The notes below the pieces were generated by a model. That model did no database searches. It was not told the origin of the DNA and saw only the letters and a list, made by a program, of their open reading frames with translations. A DNA stretch of 64,000 nucleotides from Chamaecyparis obtusa (taxonomy: Eukaryota; Streptophyta; Pinopsida; Cupressales; Cupressaceae), in the NCBI GenBank assembly GCA_027943335.1, contig BSBK01002928.1, forward strand, positions 898,501 to 962,500, in the 5' to 3' direction. Position numbers and translations under genes: made by a program. Below, piece after piece: positions 11,471 through 23,800 of this stretch; the stretch's first letter is position 1; every line of letters starts with the position of its first letter.

Positions 11471-14400
11471 AATCCTTATCTACCATATGATATGCTTAAA
11501 CTAATGAGGAAAAGAGGGAGATTGGAAAAAAGAAATGCGAGCCTTGTGCAAGACATATTCGTCCTTACAAAAAGGACAAAGTTAAATAGCACACGATGAA
11601 ATAATCAATCATAAATAAGTGTACATGTAACAACCAACAAGTAAATAGAGAGAAGAGGTAGAATCTCTAGGATAATAACCTCACATTTATATTAACTAGG
11701 CCAATTGACCATTACATACAATATAATCACCTCTAAAAACATGCATAGAGGATCTCTTAAATAACTGCAAGGATGTCAAAATCGAGATCAAGTATTAGGA
11801 ACAAAAGCTTCGCTATGTATCACCTAACTTAAGACCTAGCTTAAACATCAGAATTGATATATTAGTTGCAGAAAAATACATCTAAAATTTTACATTGCAA
11901 ATTAGGCAATATTTATATCAAGGACTCCCCAAACCCACAATTGAGGAGATTTGATATCTCTACAAATTCAACATCTTGAAGTTTTGAACCAATCAGTGGA
12001 GTCTATTGCATAGGCTATGGCCACATACCCCATTGAAGTCTGTTGCGACATAAACCACCTTGAAGCTTTAGTTAGTTGAATTCCTACAGCTATGCATCAT
12101 GGAGGATAAAAATTGATTGCAACCAATAATACCCAGAGTCATTTAGAACCATTTTTGTGTGCTTAACCTTGATTGCAACCAATAATACCCATATACATAG
12201 ACCCCTAATTAACCCTTAGATATTGTTTTGCTTCTTGTGTATAGAGGTGCCGAAGCTATGGGCTTGTCAAACATTTTGATTTATAGGACAGCCGAATCCA
12301 TGCACTGGCAAGAAATTTGGCAAAGCTTTGTAAAGTGTTCTCAAATCATTCATGCCTTTATGTTGTCCACCGGACTTCAAGAAACAACATTGACATCCAG
12401 AGGCACTAGATATGCTAAATTCATGTAGTGTAATACTCTAGTAATTGTGTACAACTAATGGATTAGCTTAAAGAAGACTAGTAAATAAAATTTGAAAATT
12501 AAATGGATAATGAGGCTAGTGAACACAACAAATGATCACAAATCAAGCAAAATGCAACACAAGCAAAACAGCCAATCAAATATCTAATTCTCTAGAGCAA
12601 TAAACACACCTTTATAGGTTGTTTGTGATGTAAGAGTATTGTAAGGCATGGTTTACTCCCAAGCTTAGTCATGAAACCAAAAATATGGAGTAAACAAACT
12701 AAACTGATATATAAAGTAAATGGAAAAAGATATCCTCCTGTGCCATAAGGAAGGTCTCATGCGCCAAATTAAAATCCTTACCTTAAAATTTCCTATTTAC
12801 TCCACCACAACCTTCCCTGGTGAAAACTGTGATAACTACAAATGCAATGCAGGGTCACAGAAGAACATGTTTTTGGTATATACTGAATGTAATCTTTAAT
12901 TGTGTGGTCTTAGCCTTGGTTGGTTAGCATGATCTTTGAGGCATCATATAAAAAGTGTATTTTCATTACTTCAACCACAAGTACAACATATAAAGCAGCA
13001 TGTTGCTCGGATGGTCTGTCTGTAGTAAAACATTTACATCGCATATATGTGAATCAAGCGAAACAGAAAAATATGATGGCATTTAGTTTCCCTCATTCTT
13101 ATGATCAACCCTTCACTTCCTATTTTTTGTGTGCCAGTAAGTAATCCATAGAAATTGCTTTGTTGTCTCCATATTAGTATTTTGATTTACCCATAAACCT
13201 GTTGATACAAGTGTCTATTGCAATATTTAGTATTCACTGAACCATTTAAAGAGAAAATAAGTTCAAGTTCCAACTTGAAAAGAAGAGATTATGTGTGCAC
13301 TAAAATTAGATTAGCCATTTTAAACCATACTAAATTAAAAGTGCCACCAAAACAAAAGTTGGAAAATTTTGAATCATTGATTGAAGGTTTACAAGCCATT
13401 ACAAAGAACTTCAGATGGTCTTTGCAACATAATTCCTTATTAGATACAACCAAGGCCGACTGGGATTAATGGACCAAAAACAACAATTATAGCTGCCTTG
13501 GAGGCCAAATAATTACACTTTACTGTTATACGATCTTTAAAGAATCATCAGTGTACAAAAGAATGCCCACACCTACTTGACAATAAGATGCCAAGCGAAA
13601 AATGAAAAATGATCTGTGATGCCTTATAGTAACTGAATCAAATACCTGTCAATCCTGCAAAGAACAAATATTTATAATTATTAGCATTAGAACCTTGGAT
13701 TTCATGCCACACAAAACCCAAGAGATAACACTTCCAGAAGGCATTTCCATTAAACATAATACTGAATCTTACCGTGCATAAACAAAATTATTAAGTCCAT
13801 ATATATCCTTCCAACTAGATCTTACAAATAAAAAAAACTGCTGTTAATGAAGTTACAGCTAGGAGCCCACTATATATTTATGATGTCTCTTTCAAATTGC
13901 TTTCCCTAGTTACCAAGTTTACAAATACAAAAGTAATCTGCCATGTTTCCACAAAAATTTATAAAACAAGATATCAGCATTATCAGCCTTTCGTTTAAAA
14001 AAACATAACCTGCATTACCACGTAGTCATTTCTACTGTGTTAAATTATACACCTTTTCTACCAATACCAAGTCATTTACATGCAGTCATTTGTTGTCTTA
14101 TTAAGCCGATAGGCTTTATGTGGGAGCTTTTGGTCCCCGAAAGCTTGTTTTCGGCTGGAATTTTGTCATCCTACATGCTTGGGTGCTACCTTCCTCTAGC
14201 GGATGATGCAGCAATTTTACAGTCCCCTCTTGCTGTCCCCCTGTCTCACCGCTATGTAACTGCTCTAAGGTGCAAACAGGGGAGGCGCCTTCAAATTGAA
14301 CAAAGGCCAGACATTTCCAGGGTTAATATCAGGGCTTTCGTTTGTATGCTGAAACCCTAATCCATTCATCAGCTCTCTTTCTGAATTTAATTGCGTCTTC

Positions 14401-16270
14401 CAGAACTTCTAGAAATTCAGAGCCTGTCTTCAATTCCACTGCTCTAACAACTTCATTTAGAGCACTGTAAATATTTGTCTTTGGTCACAGTGATTTTCTA
14501 CATGCTCGCCAGGTACATATGCAAGGGCTGTTGGGCATAGTATCGTTCTTTGTAATTTCCATGGATCTGTTATTTTGACCAGCCATTTTCCAAAGCAATT
14601 TGGGTACATGAATTTGTTTTTAAACGACACCAAACTATTATCATGGTTTTGCTTCATTTTAGGCAAGATAGATTCTGGAAAAAGATTTTGGTTCTGAAAT
14701 TCCTTCACCAGGGAACATCATCTAAGATGATTTATACAAATTTAGCATTGCTGTAACAGCTTGGCCTCTATTTTCTCTCGTTGTTAGGAAGCTTCCATCT
14801 TGCAGGAAACTGATGAAGACATCTACATGGTTGTTAGTTCCGCCAATAGGAAAGAAAAATAAAAATGTAACAAAAGAAACACATTCTGCATGAAATGTCC
14901 CAAAAGTCAATACATAACTCTGGTAAAGAATTAACGTATGAGTGTGAATCTTTCATCCCCAAAATTACATTTCATAACAGTTATTCGTGCCTGACAGAAA
15001 AATATGAGCAATGATCAACAACAAAATTTATGGAAAACAAGGTGCGGTTTGTTCAAAGGAATTAAAGATACATCATATCTGTTCCACCACAAAATCCTGA
15101 AACTGACAGAACTGTTAATTATATCTGATATTGATGATATTCCCTCTATTCTTTTGTTCTCTGTCCACGCTCTGTTCAGTGAGAATATTGATTTCAGGCA
15201 ATATGGAAACCAGGCATAGAGAGTACAATATCCATCACTGACAAAACAAAATGCCTGCTACATGTGCATGAGCATAACAAAATCTCATCCATATACATCG
15301 AGGACCAACCTCCACTCTCCAAGGTTTCTAGCATTGATTTCAAACACATAAGGCAATTGGATTTTCTAGAGTACATTTGGGCACAAGCAGTTGCAGAGGG
15401 GGAATGGAAGAGTGAGCCATCCTTATTTGATGTCTTAAAACTTTGTTCCAGTCAATGATGCTCCGAATACCCTTAACTATGAAAATTAGGCATTGATCAT
15501 AGTCATTCGTCTGGTCTATTTTCCAATGTTTTCTCTTTCAAATCTCGAAACTATAGAGGAACCACAAAATGAATGCAAATTCTTAGAACATTAGGTCTTA
15601 CATTCATGTAGCCATTGGATCAAATCTGATTTTACTATTTTACTTTCTACTCGTCAAATAGTATTCTAAAATCTAAGGAATTGGTTACAGTTCAAGTCGA
15701 CATAATTAAATCATACACAACAGGAGACTTGAGATAGGGGCATACATGCAAATATAAATTATAATGATTGTTACCAAGTGTTGATGGAATTTTGAGGTAA
15801 CTAATTTTTCTTTACAATGAGCATTGACATATATAGATTATTAACTAACGCATTGAGAATATAAAACCCAAAAAAGAAAATTAAATGTGTTGTGTCAATA
15901 GAAAATAATGAACATTATTAAAAAAAACAAAGGGAGCACCTTTTTTTTGAGAGGGATGATGGCTATGATTCCACAGCATATTCCTTAACATTTGAACAAC
16001 AATTTTGAATACATGCAAAGCAACATTTCTTATGAACTACTATTTATTCGTTCATTATGGCAGTTTGAACATTTCAGCAATTTTCAATCCATAAATTCAC
16101 AGATTACAAACTTAATAAAAAATCTTCAATACGGTTACCTTCAGGCACTGCTCACCTATTCGGTCATATATTATGAGTGTAATTTTGTTTTGCAGGCAAA
16201 TTCGAGTCTATCAACAAGTGGTTCACAGATGTATCTATGAAAAATCAAAACTCCTAACTCCTCTCACCTA
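11471..16270. other. long stretch with no recognised gene
   Basis: AT-rich sequence with only short open frames, none with a recognised motif. A small repeat, TTGATTGCAACCAATAATAC, occurs near 12113 and 12171. A more GC-rich patch at about 14090-14360 stands out and may be a gene or element fragment, but no product was identified on either strand. Confidence 0.4.
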
Positions 16271-16274
16271 ACCA

Positions 16275-16296
16275 TTGCACGCACAAAAGCGTGCAA
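16275..16296. other. perfect 8-bp hairpin
   Basis: TTGCACGC, a six-base loop ACAAAA, then GCGTGCAA. No T-run or gene lies directly next to it; its role is unknown and it may be chance. Confidence 0.35.
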
Positions 16297-17209
16297 CTGC
16301 TAGTCATTCAGCCATCCCTTACATACATTTAATCTCCCTCTGTGCTGCATTATTGTTGATCGATTGAATTATGAAAATGTGCTCTTGTGATTTTTGAGTA
16401 AATCTACTGTTACATCCTCACCACACCATAATCACAAGGCTCTAAAAAAATTGTTTCAATATATTATTTTCACCATCTGGCAGATCTAATTCCTGGTTAT
16501 ACCTTACATTCTCCACTTAGTAACGAAACATTCATTTTGATTGTAAACAGCAGAATTATTTATATGAATGATCTACTTCTCTCCAACTTAATTCATTTCC
16601 TACTACCTGCTAGTTTCATTTTGTGGGCACAAGAAACAACAATGTAGACTTGAATAGTGCCTCTTCATAGCACTCAAATGTCAACATGTATATACTATAG
16701 TTAGACTCTTGAATGGTCCCATGTAAAATTGTTTACAAAAAATAAATAAAATGAAGTATGGGTGTAGCAGTTATGCCACCTGCCACCATATTAAGGTACT
16801 AACAACCTTTTACAACATGGAAGTCCTAAGTATTTTGTACCCACCAATACCAGTGATAGATCAAAAAAGAAAAGTAATTATTATAAACAGAAGTGCTCGA
16901 CTCACTGTTAAATGTATTGGTGGTTCAGCAGCAAATTCATCAAGATCAATAAAAAATAGACAAGAACATTATGACCAAAGGAGGTGCAAGTACAGATCAT
17001 GTGGAGCAGCCAAAAGAATCAAGCACTTGAGGCTTAGAAATACATCAAGATTAATGGCTTCAAAAACTGAAATGTAATTAATTTCTCATCCTACTTTTAT
17101 GTTTCAGTTTCCAATGTGTGATCATCTCAAAATCATGCATAGGGCACAGGTTCATTGATGGTTTTATGTTTTATCCTGCCAGAACACTGACAGAAATCAT
17201 ATCCATAAT
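16297..17209. other. no recognised gene
   Basis: AT-rich sequence. A plus-strand frame at 16751-17077 gives a basic 108-residue peptide with no recognised domain and AT-rich codon use; I do not call it a gene. Confidence 0.35.
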
Positions 17210-18300
17210 TAGGAAAATATTTAAATAAGTCCAATAGTATAAGTTATTTCAGACAAAAGCCAAACCATAACCACTAAATATCCCCCAGCAATTAATGTAC
17301 AAAGGGTATTTATAGGGGCGCTTCTCTCACCCATTAGAAAAAACAAACAAAACAAATAAAAGCTAACAGAAAGGGCATGTGGCCCCCCAAACATATGAGA
17401 AACAAAGCCATAACCATAAGAAGGGCCCAGCAACCTTCAAAACCACCCACAACCAAAAAGAAACATGCAGCCAAAGAAACAGATAACTGAAAAAAATACT
17501 AATTAGCGACATAACAGAGAAACAAAGACAGTAATGAGATGCCCCTGCTGCCAGTGCCACTGATAAAGCCAGAAGAGGTGACTACTTGGGGGCGACTTAT
17601 CATAGCATTTGTCCCTTTTGATGTTAGGTTTCCATAGTGGGCAAGCTGAGGAAATTCACATGGGTGACTTCCTTGCATTGGACTAAGCAGAGCAAGATAT
17701 CATCTTCCAGAAACTGTAAGGTGAACACACTGGTAGCCTTGAGTGTACATTCGTGTAGATAACCAGAAGGTGCTTCTGCCCAGAGTGCATACAGAAAGAC
17801 TACAGATCTAGCAACTAAAGATAGATGTCCAGCACATTGTTAAACACACAAATGTCCTTCATTGTAGCATGCTATTGCAACGCAGCCGGAGACAAAGAAG
17901 AGCACACTACCACTAGAACAGAAACGAGAGGCTCAGAAACATCTAAAACATCTCTGTACCTCGCCATCAAAAATAAATTGCATCTAATCTTGCAGAAATT
18001 CCGCCCAAAAGGAGAATTTGTTGCACACCCTAGGTAAATCCCAACAACATCAAGTACTAGTATACATTTGAATAAATTAAGGTTCCAAGTGCCGAACAAC
18101 CAAAGAGCACCTTCAAATGCTGGTCTGACACAGTGCCACTGATGAAGGGATCCCAAGGTTTTCGAAGGGGCCATCAAGCACAGAAAATCAAGCGTCACCT
18201 TCAGACATGCAACCAAGAGGCGGGGAGGTGACAGCTGGCTATAAAGGAAAATCCCAGTCACCAACTCACCTTTTATCGAATCCACTACCATGAAAAAAAT
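17210..18300 (-). mobile_element. possible LINE 3' region relic
   Basis: On the minus strand the sequence is rich in T/G runs such as GGTTATGGCTTTGTTTC and GTTTTGTTTGTTTTTTC, with hydrophobic low-complexity frames (140 codons open at 18291-17872, 65 at 17560-17363). This composition resembles the end of ORF2 and the 3' UTR of plant L1 elements. No endonuclease or RT motif is visible, so this is a weak compositional call. Confidence 0.25.
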
Positions 18301-20787
18301 GTTGCATAAGCCAAACCTTCACCACTTAAGAGTCATTGTAATGATCAGACATGGGAGGCAAGCCAATAAAAAATGATGAAAGTGTAAAGTCGGCAATCTT
18401 CATATTACATTTCTAGTTTCTACACTTATTTTGGTGTTCATTTCTTAGATATGTTTACATCACATTTAGCTTGTTTCCTCAACCTAAGACCCATGTCTAG
18501 TGAGATGAATAGGTGAATAGCCATCATCTTTTGTCACAAAGCCATTCCTAAAGATGGAGTCCTCATTCCTCAAGCACAGCAACAACCCCAAGTACTCGTG
18601 TCCAAACACTAGCACCCCCTAGGTGCTGGAGTCCAAAGTCAAATTTGAAATGTAGCTCCACAAATCTCAAAAAACCCTAAATCCTTGGCCTAGTGAGTTT
18701 CTCTAGAACGTTACTTGATCTGAAACACTCTATTTAAGCACTTGGAAACCCTGATTTCTCAATTATGCTATCCCTCTTGCTCTCTCCCAAAAAGCTCTCC
18801 CCAAAGTCTTGGTGCTAAGTTTTCAGAATTCCCTTATCTCCCTACATGTCTCCATGGCTGGAAACCTGCAAATCTTCCGGTGCCTAATTCCCTCCTTTAT
18901 ATCCATCTTTTCTCCTCTATCCTAGAATTCACAACCTCTCTAATTCCCCAACCTAACCACAGTTTCTCCATCACTAGAGCTTTCTCCCTTGTCTCCCACA
19001 AAAACCCTCCATTGTCGCATAGAGCCCCTTCTACCAAATTAGACTATTGTCACAACAAATCTTATGAGCTCCCTTCAATCAGCCCCTTGGCTCACAAGGT
19101 TTTTTTCATCTCCTTATCACCTCCATTGCACAAGCACACAGCACTTTAACATCAGCCACCCTCTAAATTTATTTGGGTGTTGCAAAACCTTGCACACACC
19201 ACAAACCAGACAATTTAGGATCTATGCACTCCGAATCTTTTATGTACTATAATGGAGGCTAAAACGAGACAAATAGAGATTGACTAAGTTAGTTTCCCCA
19301 TGGCACCAACCATCCATCCCCCACCCAAACAAAAGTCCTGCCACAATTTTCTTAGAAATAGAGATAAACATCAAGAATCTTCAAAGACACGAGGACTTGG
19401 AAAAATTATGCAAGCCAGCCCTAAAAGCTGTAGAGCATTTGGAGTTGAAAAAACAAGCATCTACAGAGGATATGAATGCCTTAGAAAGGCAAGTGTGGCC
19501 TACAACCAAACACAAGCACCAAACCCATTGACATAAGCACCCCCAGAATCAAAGTTGTTAGAAACTCACCAAAATCACCAAAGATAATTCTCAACATTCT
19601 TGAGTGCATTTCCAGCACCAATTTCTAGTCCAGACATGTTTTCTATCCATTTTTCTTAATTTCTTTCTGCACCATAGACCATTATGGTTCAAATTCTCAA
19701 CTTGTGTTTTACTGTATTGGATCAGATCTGAATATTTCTATTTTTCTGAATAGTATCTGAAGCCTGATTTGCTTCATATGGCAATCACCTTAGAAAGCAA
19801 ATTTACACTTAAAAAAAAATTTGGAGGAAAAATTTTATCTTTCTAAAAGCAAGAGGGAAAAAGCATTTAACAAGATTGTAAGATAGGAGCCCACCAAACA
19901 CAAAACGACCAGAAGATCTGATAAGAAAAAAAGCCACCGAAGTGTAGCTTTAAGAAACCACTAGGAGGTTTTCTTCAATGAGCGTGTTCTCTAACTAAAT
20001 AGTAAAATCTTATATCCTGATCCTTTAGCACGGGTTGCAAGCAAATAATATTAGCTGCTACTAGGATGATAGAATTTTGCATGGAGAAGCCAAGATGTTT
20101 CAAAATTCGAACACTTAAGTATGAAAAAATTAATGACTTCAAAAACCTAAAATTATTATGAATTTCCCTCTAATTTGTATATTTTTATGTTTCAATTTCC
20201 AAGTTTGTTCAAAAATCTTGTGAGTCATAGAATCTACCATAGGATTTATGCAGGATACTGCAAGATCATTGATGGAAACCATATCCATTTTGGCAATGGA
20301 TTTTGAGAAGTCCAATAGCATCATTTTTTCAAAAAAAAATCCAACAATTACTGCCCATGTATATACCATGTTGCATCCTTTATAACAGATCTCCACAGGT
20401 AAGTATTTTACTTTTTAGTACAACTATCTGTAACATTCTGTATCCTCTTTTACTTCCTTCCAGAGCATTAAAAGTTGGTGAACATATTTCTAGCTTGCCT
20501 CATTAATGGGAGACAAGCAGCAACCTAAATCTTATAAGAACATATTAAACCGGGACATATCACAATTTCATGCCCAACACAGGAATTCCTGCATAGGAAG
20601 GCTCACACAACCTATGTCAAGATGATAAGCATGAGAAATTAGAATACATGAAAAATTAAATAATTGAGAGGATTGAACCAAGAAGGCTAGTACCAATATG
20701 TGTCAATATCACATATATCAAAAATACATAGACAATTCCATTAATGTGAAAAGGCAAAAGCTCACCAAAATAACTTAAAGTCTGTTG
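18301..20787. other. intergenic sequence including the 3' UTR of the coiled-coil gene
   Basis: The first few hundred bases left of the stop at 20788 should be the minus-strand 3' UTR, but its end could not be placed. At 18540-19260 there is a pyrimidine-rich stretch with longer open frames and no recognisable product. Confidence 0.4.
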
Positions 20788-20890
20788 TTACAGCACTGCT
20801 GCCATTATCCAAAAATGTAAGACAATCCAGTAAACTATGAGGCCTAATCTTGCTGAAGGCTGCCTCATAAGTACTCGCCCACCTGACACC
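20788..20890 (-). CDS. TNO1-like: coding exon 8, membrane anchor and stop
   Basis: Acceptor TGGATCAG/GGTGTC. Codes for VSGGRVLMRQPSAR followed by the hydrophobic GLIVYWIVLHFWIMAAVL and the stop TAA (20790-20788). A single membrane segment at the very C-terminus marks a tail-anchored protein, the topology of golgins such as giantin and golgin-84. Confidence 0.85.
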
Positions 20891-23800
20891 CTGATCCAGA
20901 TGTAATTTTTATATTAGATATGCATCTTGAATATCAAAAAAGCAATCATATTGCTGAAAGATGCAAGGAAGACATGTTTCAGAATATGTACCAAATCCCA
21001 TCTATCCGATCTGCTATGGGTCTCGTAACCTTTGGAATGAGCCTGGATGATACAAGTGACTTGAAAACATGGCCTTCGGTATGGTCAAAACCAAATATAT
21101 CAGCTTGTTAGTCACTGCCTTATGGAACTTATCCTTTACCTATGGACTGCATAAAAATATACCAACCAAGAAACACTAATTCAACTGCAACTCACCCTTT
21201 TCATCATCTTCAAATTCTGAAATTGACTGGCCAGATTCAACATCTATATTAACTGCAACGTGATCATTAGAAGACTTGCGTAAATTTCGAACATGGGGCA
21301 CAACTGTGGCCAAAGGAACAGAGCGCTTGCTTACTTGTGCCTGAAATGACAATTAAATCATTTCTACAATTATTTTGGAAGAACAGAAATAAGTAATGCC
21401 AAATAAATAAAGATAAATTTATCTGGGCATGAAAATGGTGATTTGAAGAAAGGATATTCGATTAAATTTTCAAACATCAAAATTCTAGAAGAGAAAGGAT
21501 GTTCAATGTGCAACGGGACTGGAGCTATAAGAACTTGCACTCCCCAGAGCAATCCATTATAGAAAGTCAGAAAAATTATGTAGTAGTCAATCACAAAGGG
21601 AATCCAAAAGCATATTGTAGTCCATCGCAACTTATATCATTTATGAAGCCCTACAAACGACTGAATAACAGTATATACTATCTCAAAACTATGACCACCA
21701 TGCTTTGGAAAAGACCAGATTCAATAGAATATTTTAAAAATTAAATTAGATTAGGAACATGGTCAATCTGAGTCGGGAGTAGGTACATGACTATTAATTA
21801 GAACCACAAAGCAATCTGTCTTGTCCAATATCCGCCACTATGTGATCCAATAAACAAATTATTGCCCTCATATGTTAAACATCAATTTGGTCAATCTGAG
21901 TCAGGAGTAGGTACATGACTATTAATTAAAACCACAAAGCAATCTGTCTTGTCCAATATCCACCACTATGTGATCCAATAAACAAATTATTGCCCTCATA
22001 TGTTAAACATCAATTTCTTGAATGAAATGTTAAGAGGGTAATGGCACAACCTAAGACCACTGAGAAGTAAATTGAGGGAGGGTGCATCAAGCAAGATGAT
22101 GAAAAGGTTGACCACATGTTCCATACCATTCCAACCAAAACCATTGCAATCCATTACATAGGTCCAATCTTCAATTGTTTCTTTCCAGGTATCAATGTTC
22201 CATAAGTCTACTAAGGAATGTGCATTAACTTCAACCTATTGTATCACATTGTTGTTAACCTCAAAGTTAATGCTATTAAAACTACAAATACTGGTGCCCT
22301 CTATTATTTCATGACAAAAGACAAGATGGAGTGTACACCTCAAAATTTGAATTCACTATCAAACAGTAAATATTTTAGTTTTCTTCAATGTGTGATAGCC
22401 TTGGTGGAAAGCGACACTTTTATTTGTTCAGAACTAAAGTGTCGTCTTCAACCAGCCATATCAGTTGTATCTTTCATATGCTCGGTGTAACATAAAACAG
22501 ATTATGATCCCTTGTATCAATTAATGGTTAAGTCTCAGAACCATGGAAAAACAATGTAACTTTCAAAGCTGAAACAAAGTGGCATGATTTGTGCTCAGCA
22601 ACACAGAGCAAGGTGAATCACGAGTTGACTTAGCACTCTACAAAAAACATCAAAGACAATATGAGCCCCTTCACTTAGTAAATGGTCAAGACTCAAGCGC
22701 CTTGATGAGCATTACCACACACCTTATCTTTTTAATCTGAAAAAAAAGTGGCATGAATTGAATTCAACAAAGACACAGCAAGATGAAGAGTCAAGAACTA
22801 ACATGGCATCTACAAAAATGTAGCAAACTGAAAACAAAACATATAGTAAACTTTTATTTGACAGAACACAAATTAGATAGGTAGTTTCAAACTCTCGCCA
22901 GGTTTAAGGAAATTTTTATCACATTCTGGATTTTTCTTTAACTAGAATTCTTTGGCCCACAGAGAATTTGATGGGCATGTAATTGCCAGTCTAGAAGACT
23001 AGAACTAGTCCTGTAACTATGTTTTGAAATTGATCCAGGGCATATTCCCACTCAAAAAGCTGTCTTATCAATCAGTAAAAGGCTACTAAGGCCAGACCCA
23101 TGCTGCTGACAAAAGAAGAGAAAGAATGGATAACAATACCAAAAATCAAGGACAAATTTAGAAAATTACCATTTCTTCAATTCCTGACACTTCTGGACCA
23201 GCAGTAGCTCCCAGTCCAGAATTTCTTTCTTTTTCTATCCTTTCAACTTCAACTTGCTTATTATGCATGCCGGTCTCAAGAACATCTACTTTACTTGATA
23301 ACTCACTCATTCTATTGTGCGCATCCTGTAGCAAAGCATCTTTGTTTTTTGACTCTCTGGACAAACGATCTAAATCAGTCATAATAGCAGCAATCCAATT
23401 TTCTAATGCAACCATAAGTGCATGTGTGCTGCTTGCTTGTCTCTCATCAATGAGCCCATCATACACTCTACATTTTGCCCCCAACCTTTCCAACCATGCT
23501 TCAAGCTCTTGTAACTTGGCCTCTTTTCTTTTCATATTTTCCTGTGAAGATAATACATCATCTGTGCATCTTGTAACTTCTTGCCTCAACCGTGAAATCT
23601 CAGCATCGCGGCTTTCTAACTGTGACTGCAAATTTTCAACCTCTGCAAGCAGCCCTTCTGAAATCTTACGCAAGTCTTCTAGTCTGTTGACTGTTGCAGA
23701 AAGCTTGGCTACAGCCTTGCCACGAGAAGACTCCAGACTCTCCAACGAAGCTTGTTTTTTCTGAATAATGTTCTCCAGTCCATTTACTTTACTCGATAAA

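Noticed and set aside
16751..17077. 108-codon plus-strand frame with a basic Arg/Lys-rich end
   Set aside because: No recognised domain, no splice or promoter support, and composition like the surrounding non-coding DNA.
23267..23764. Plus-strand frame of 165 codons
   Set aside because: Antisense to coding exon 5, which has verified splice sites and frame.
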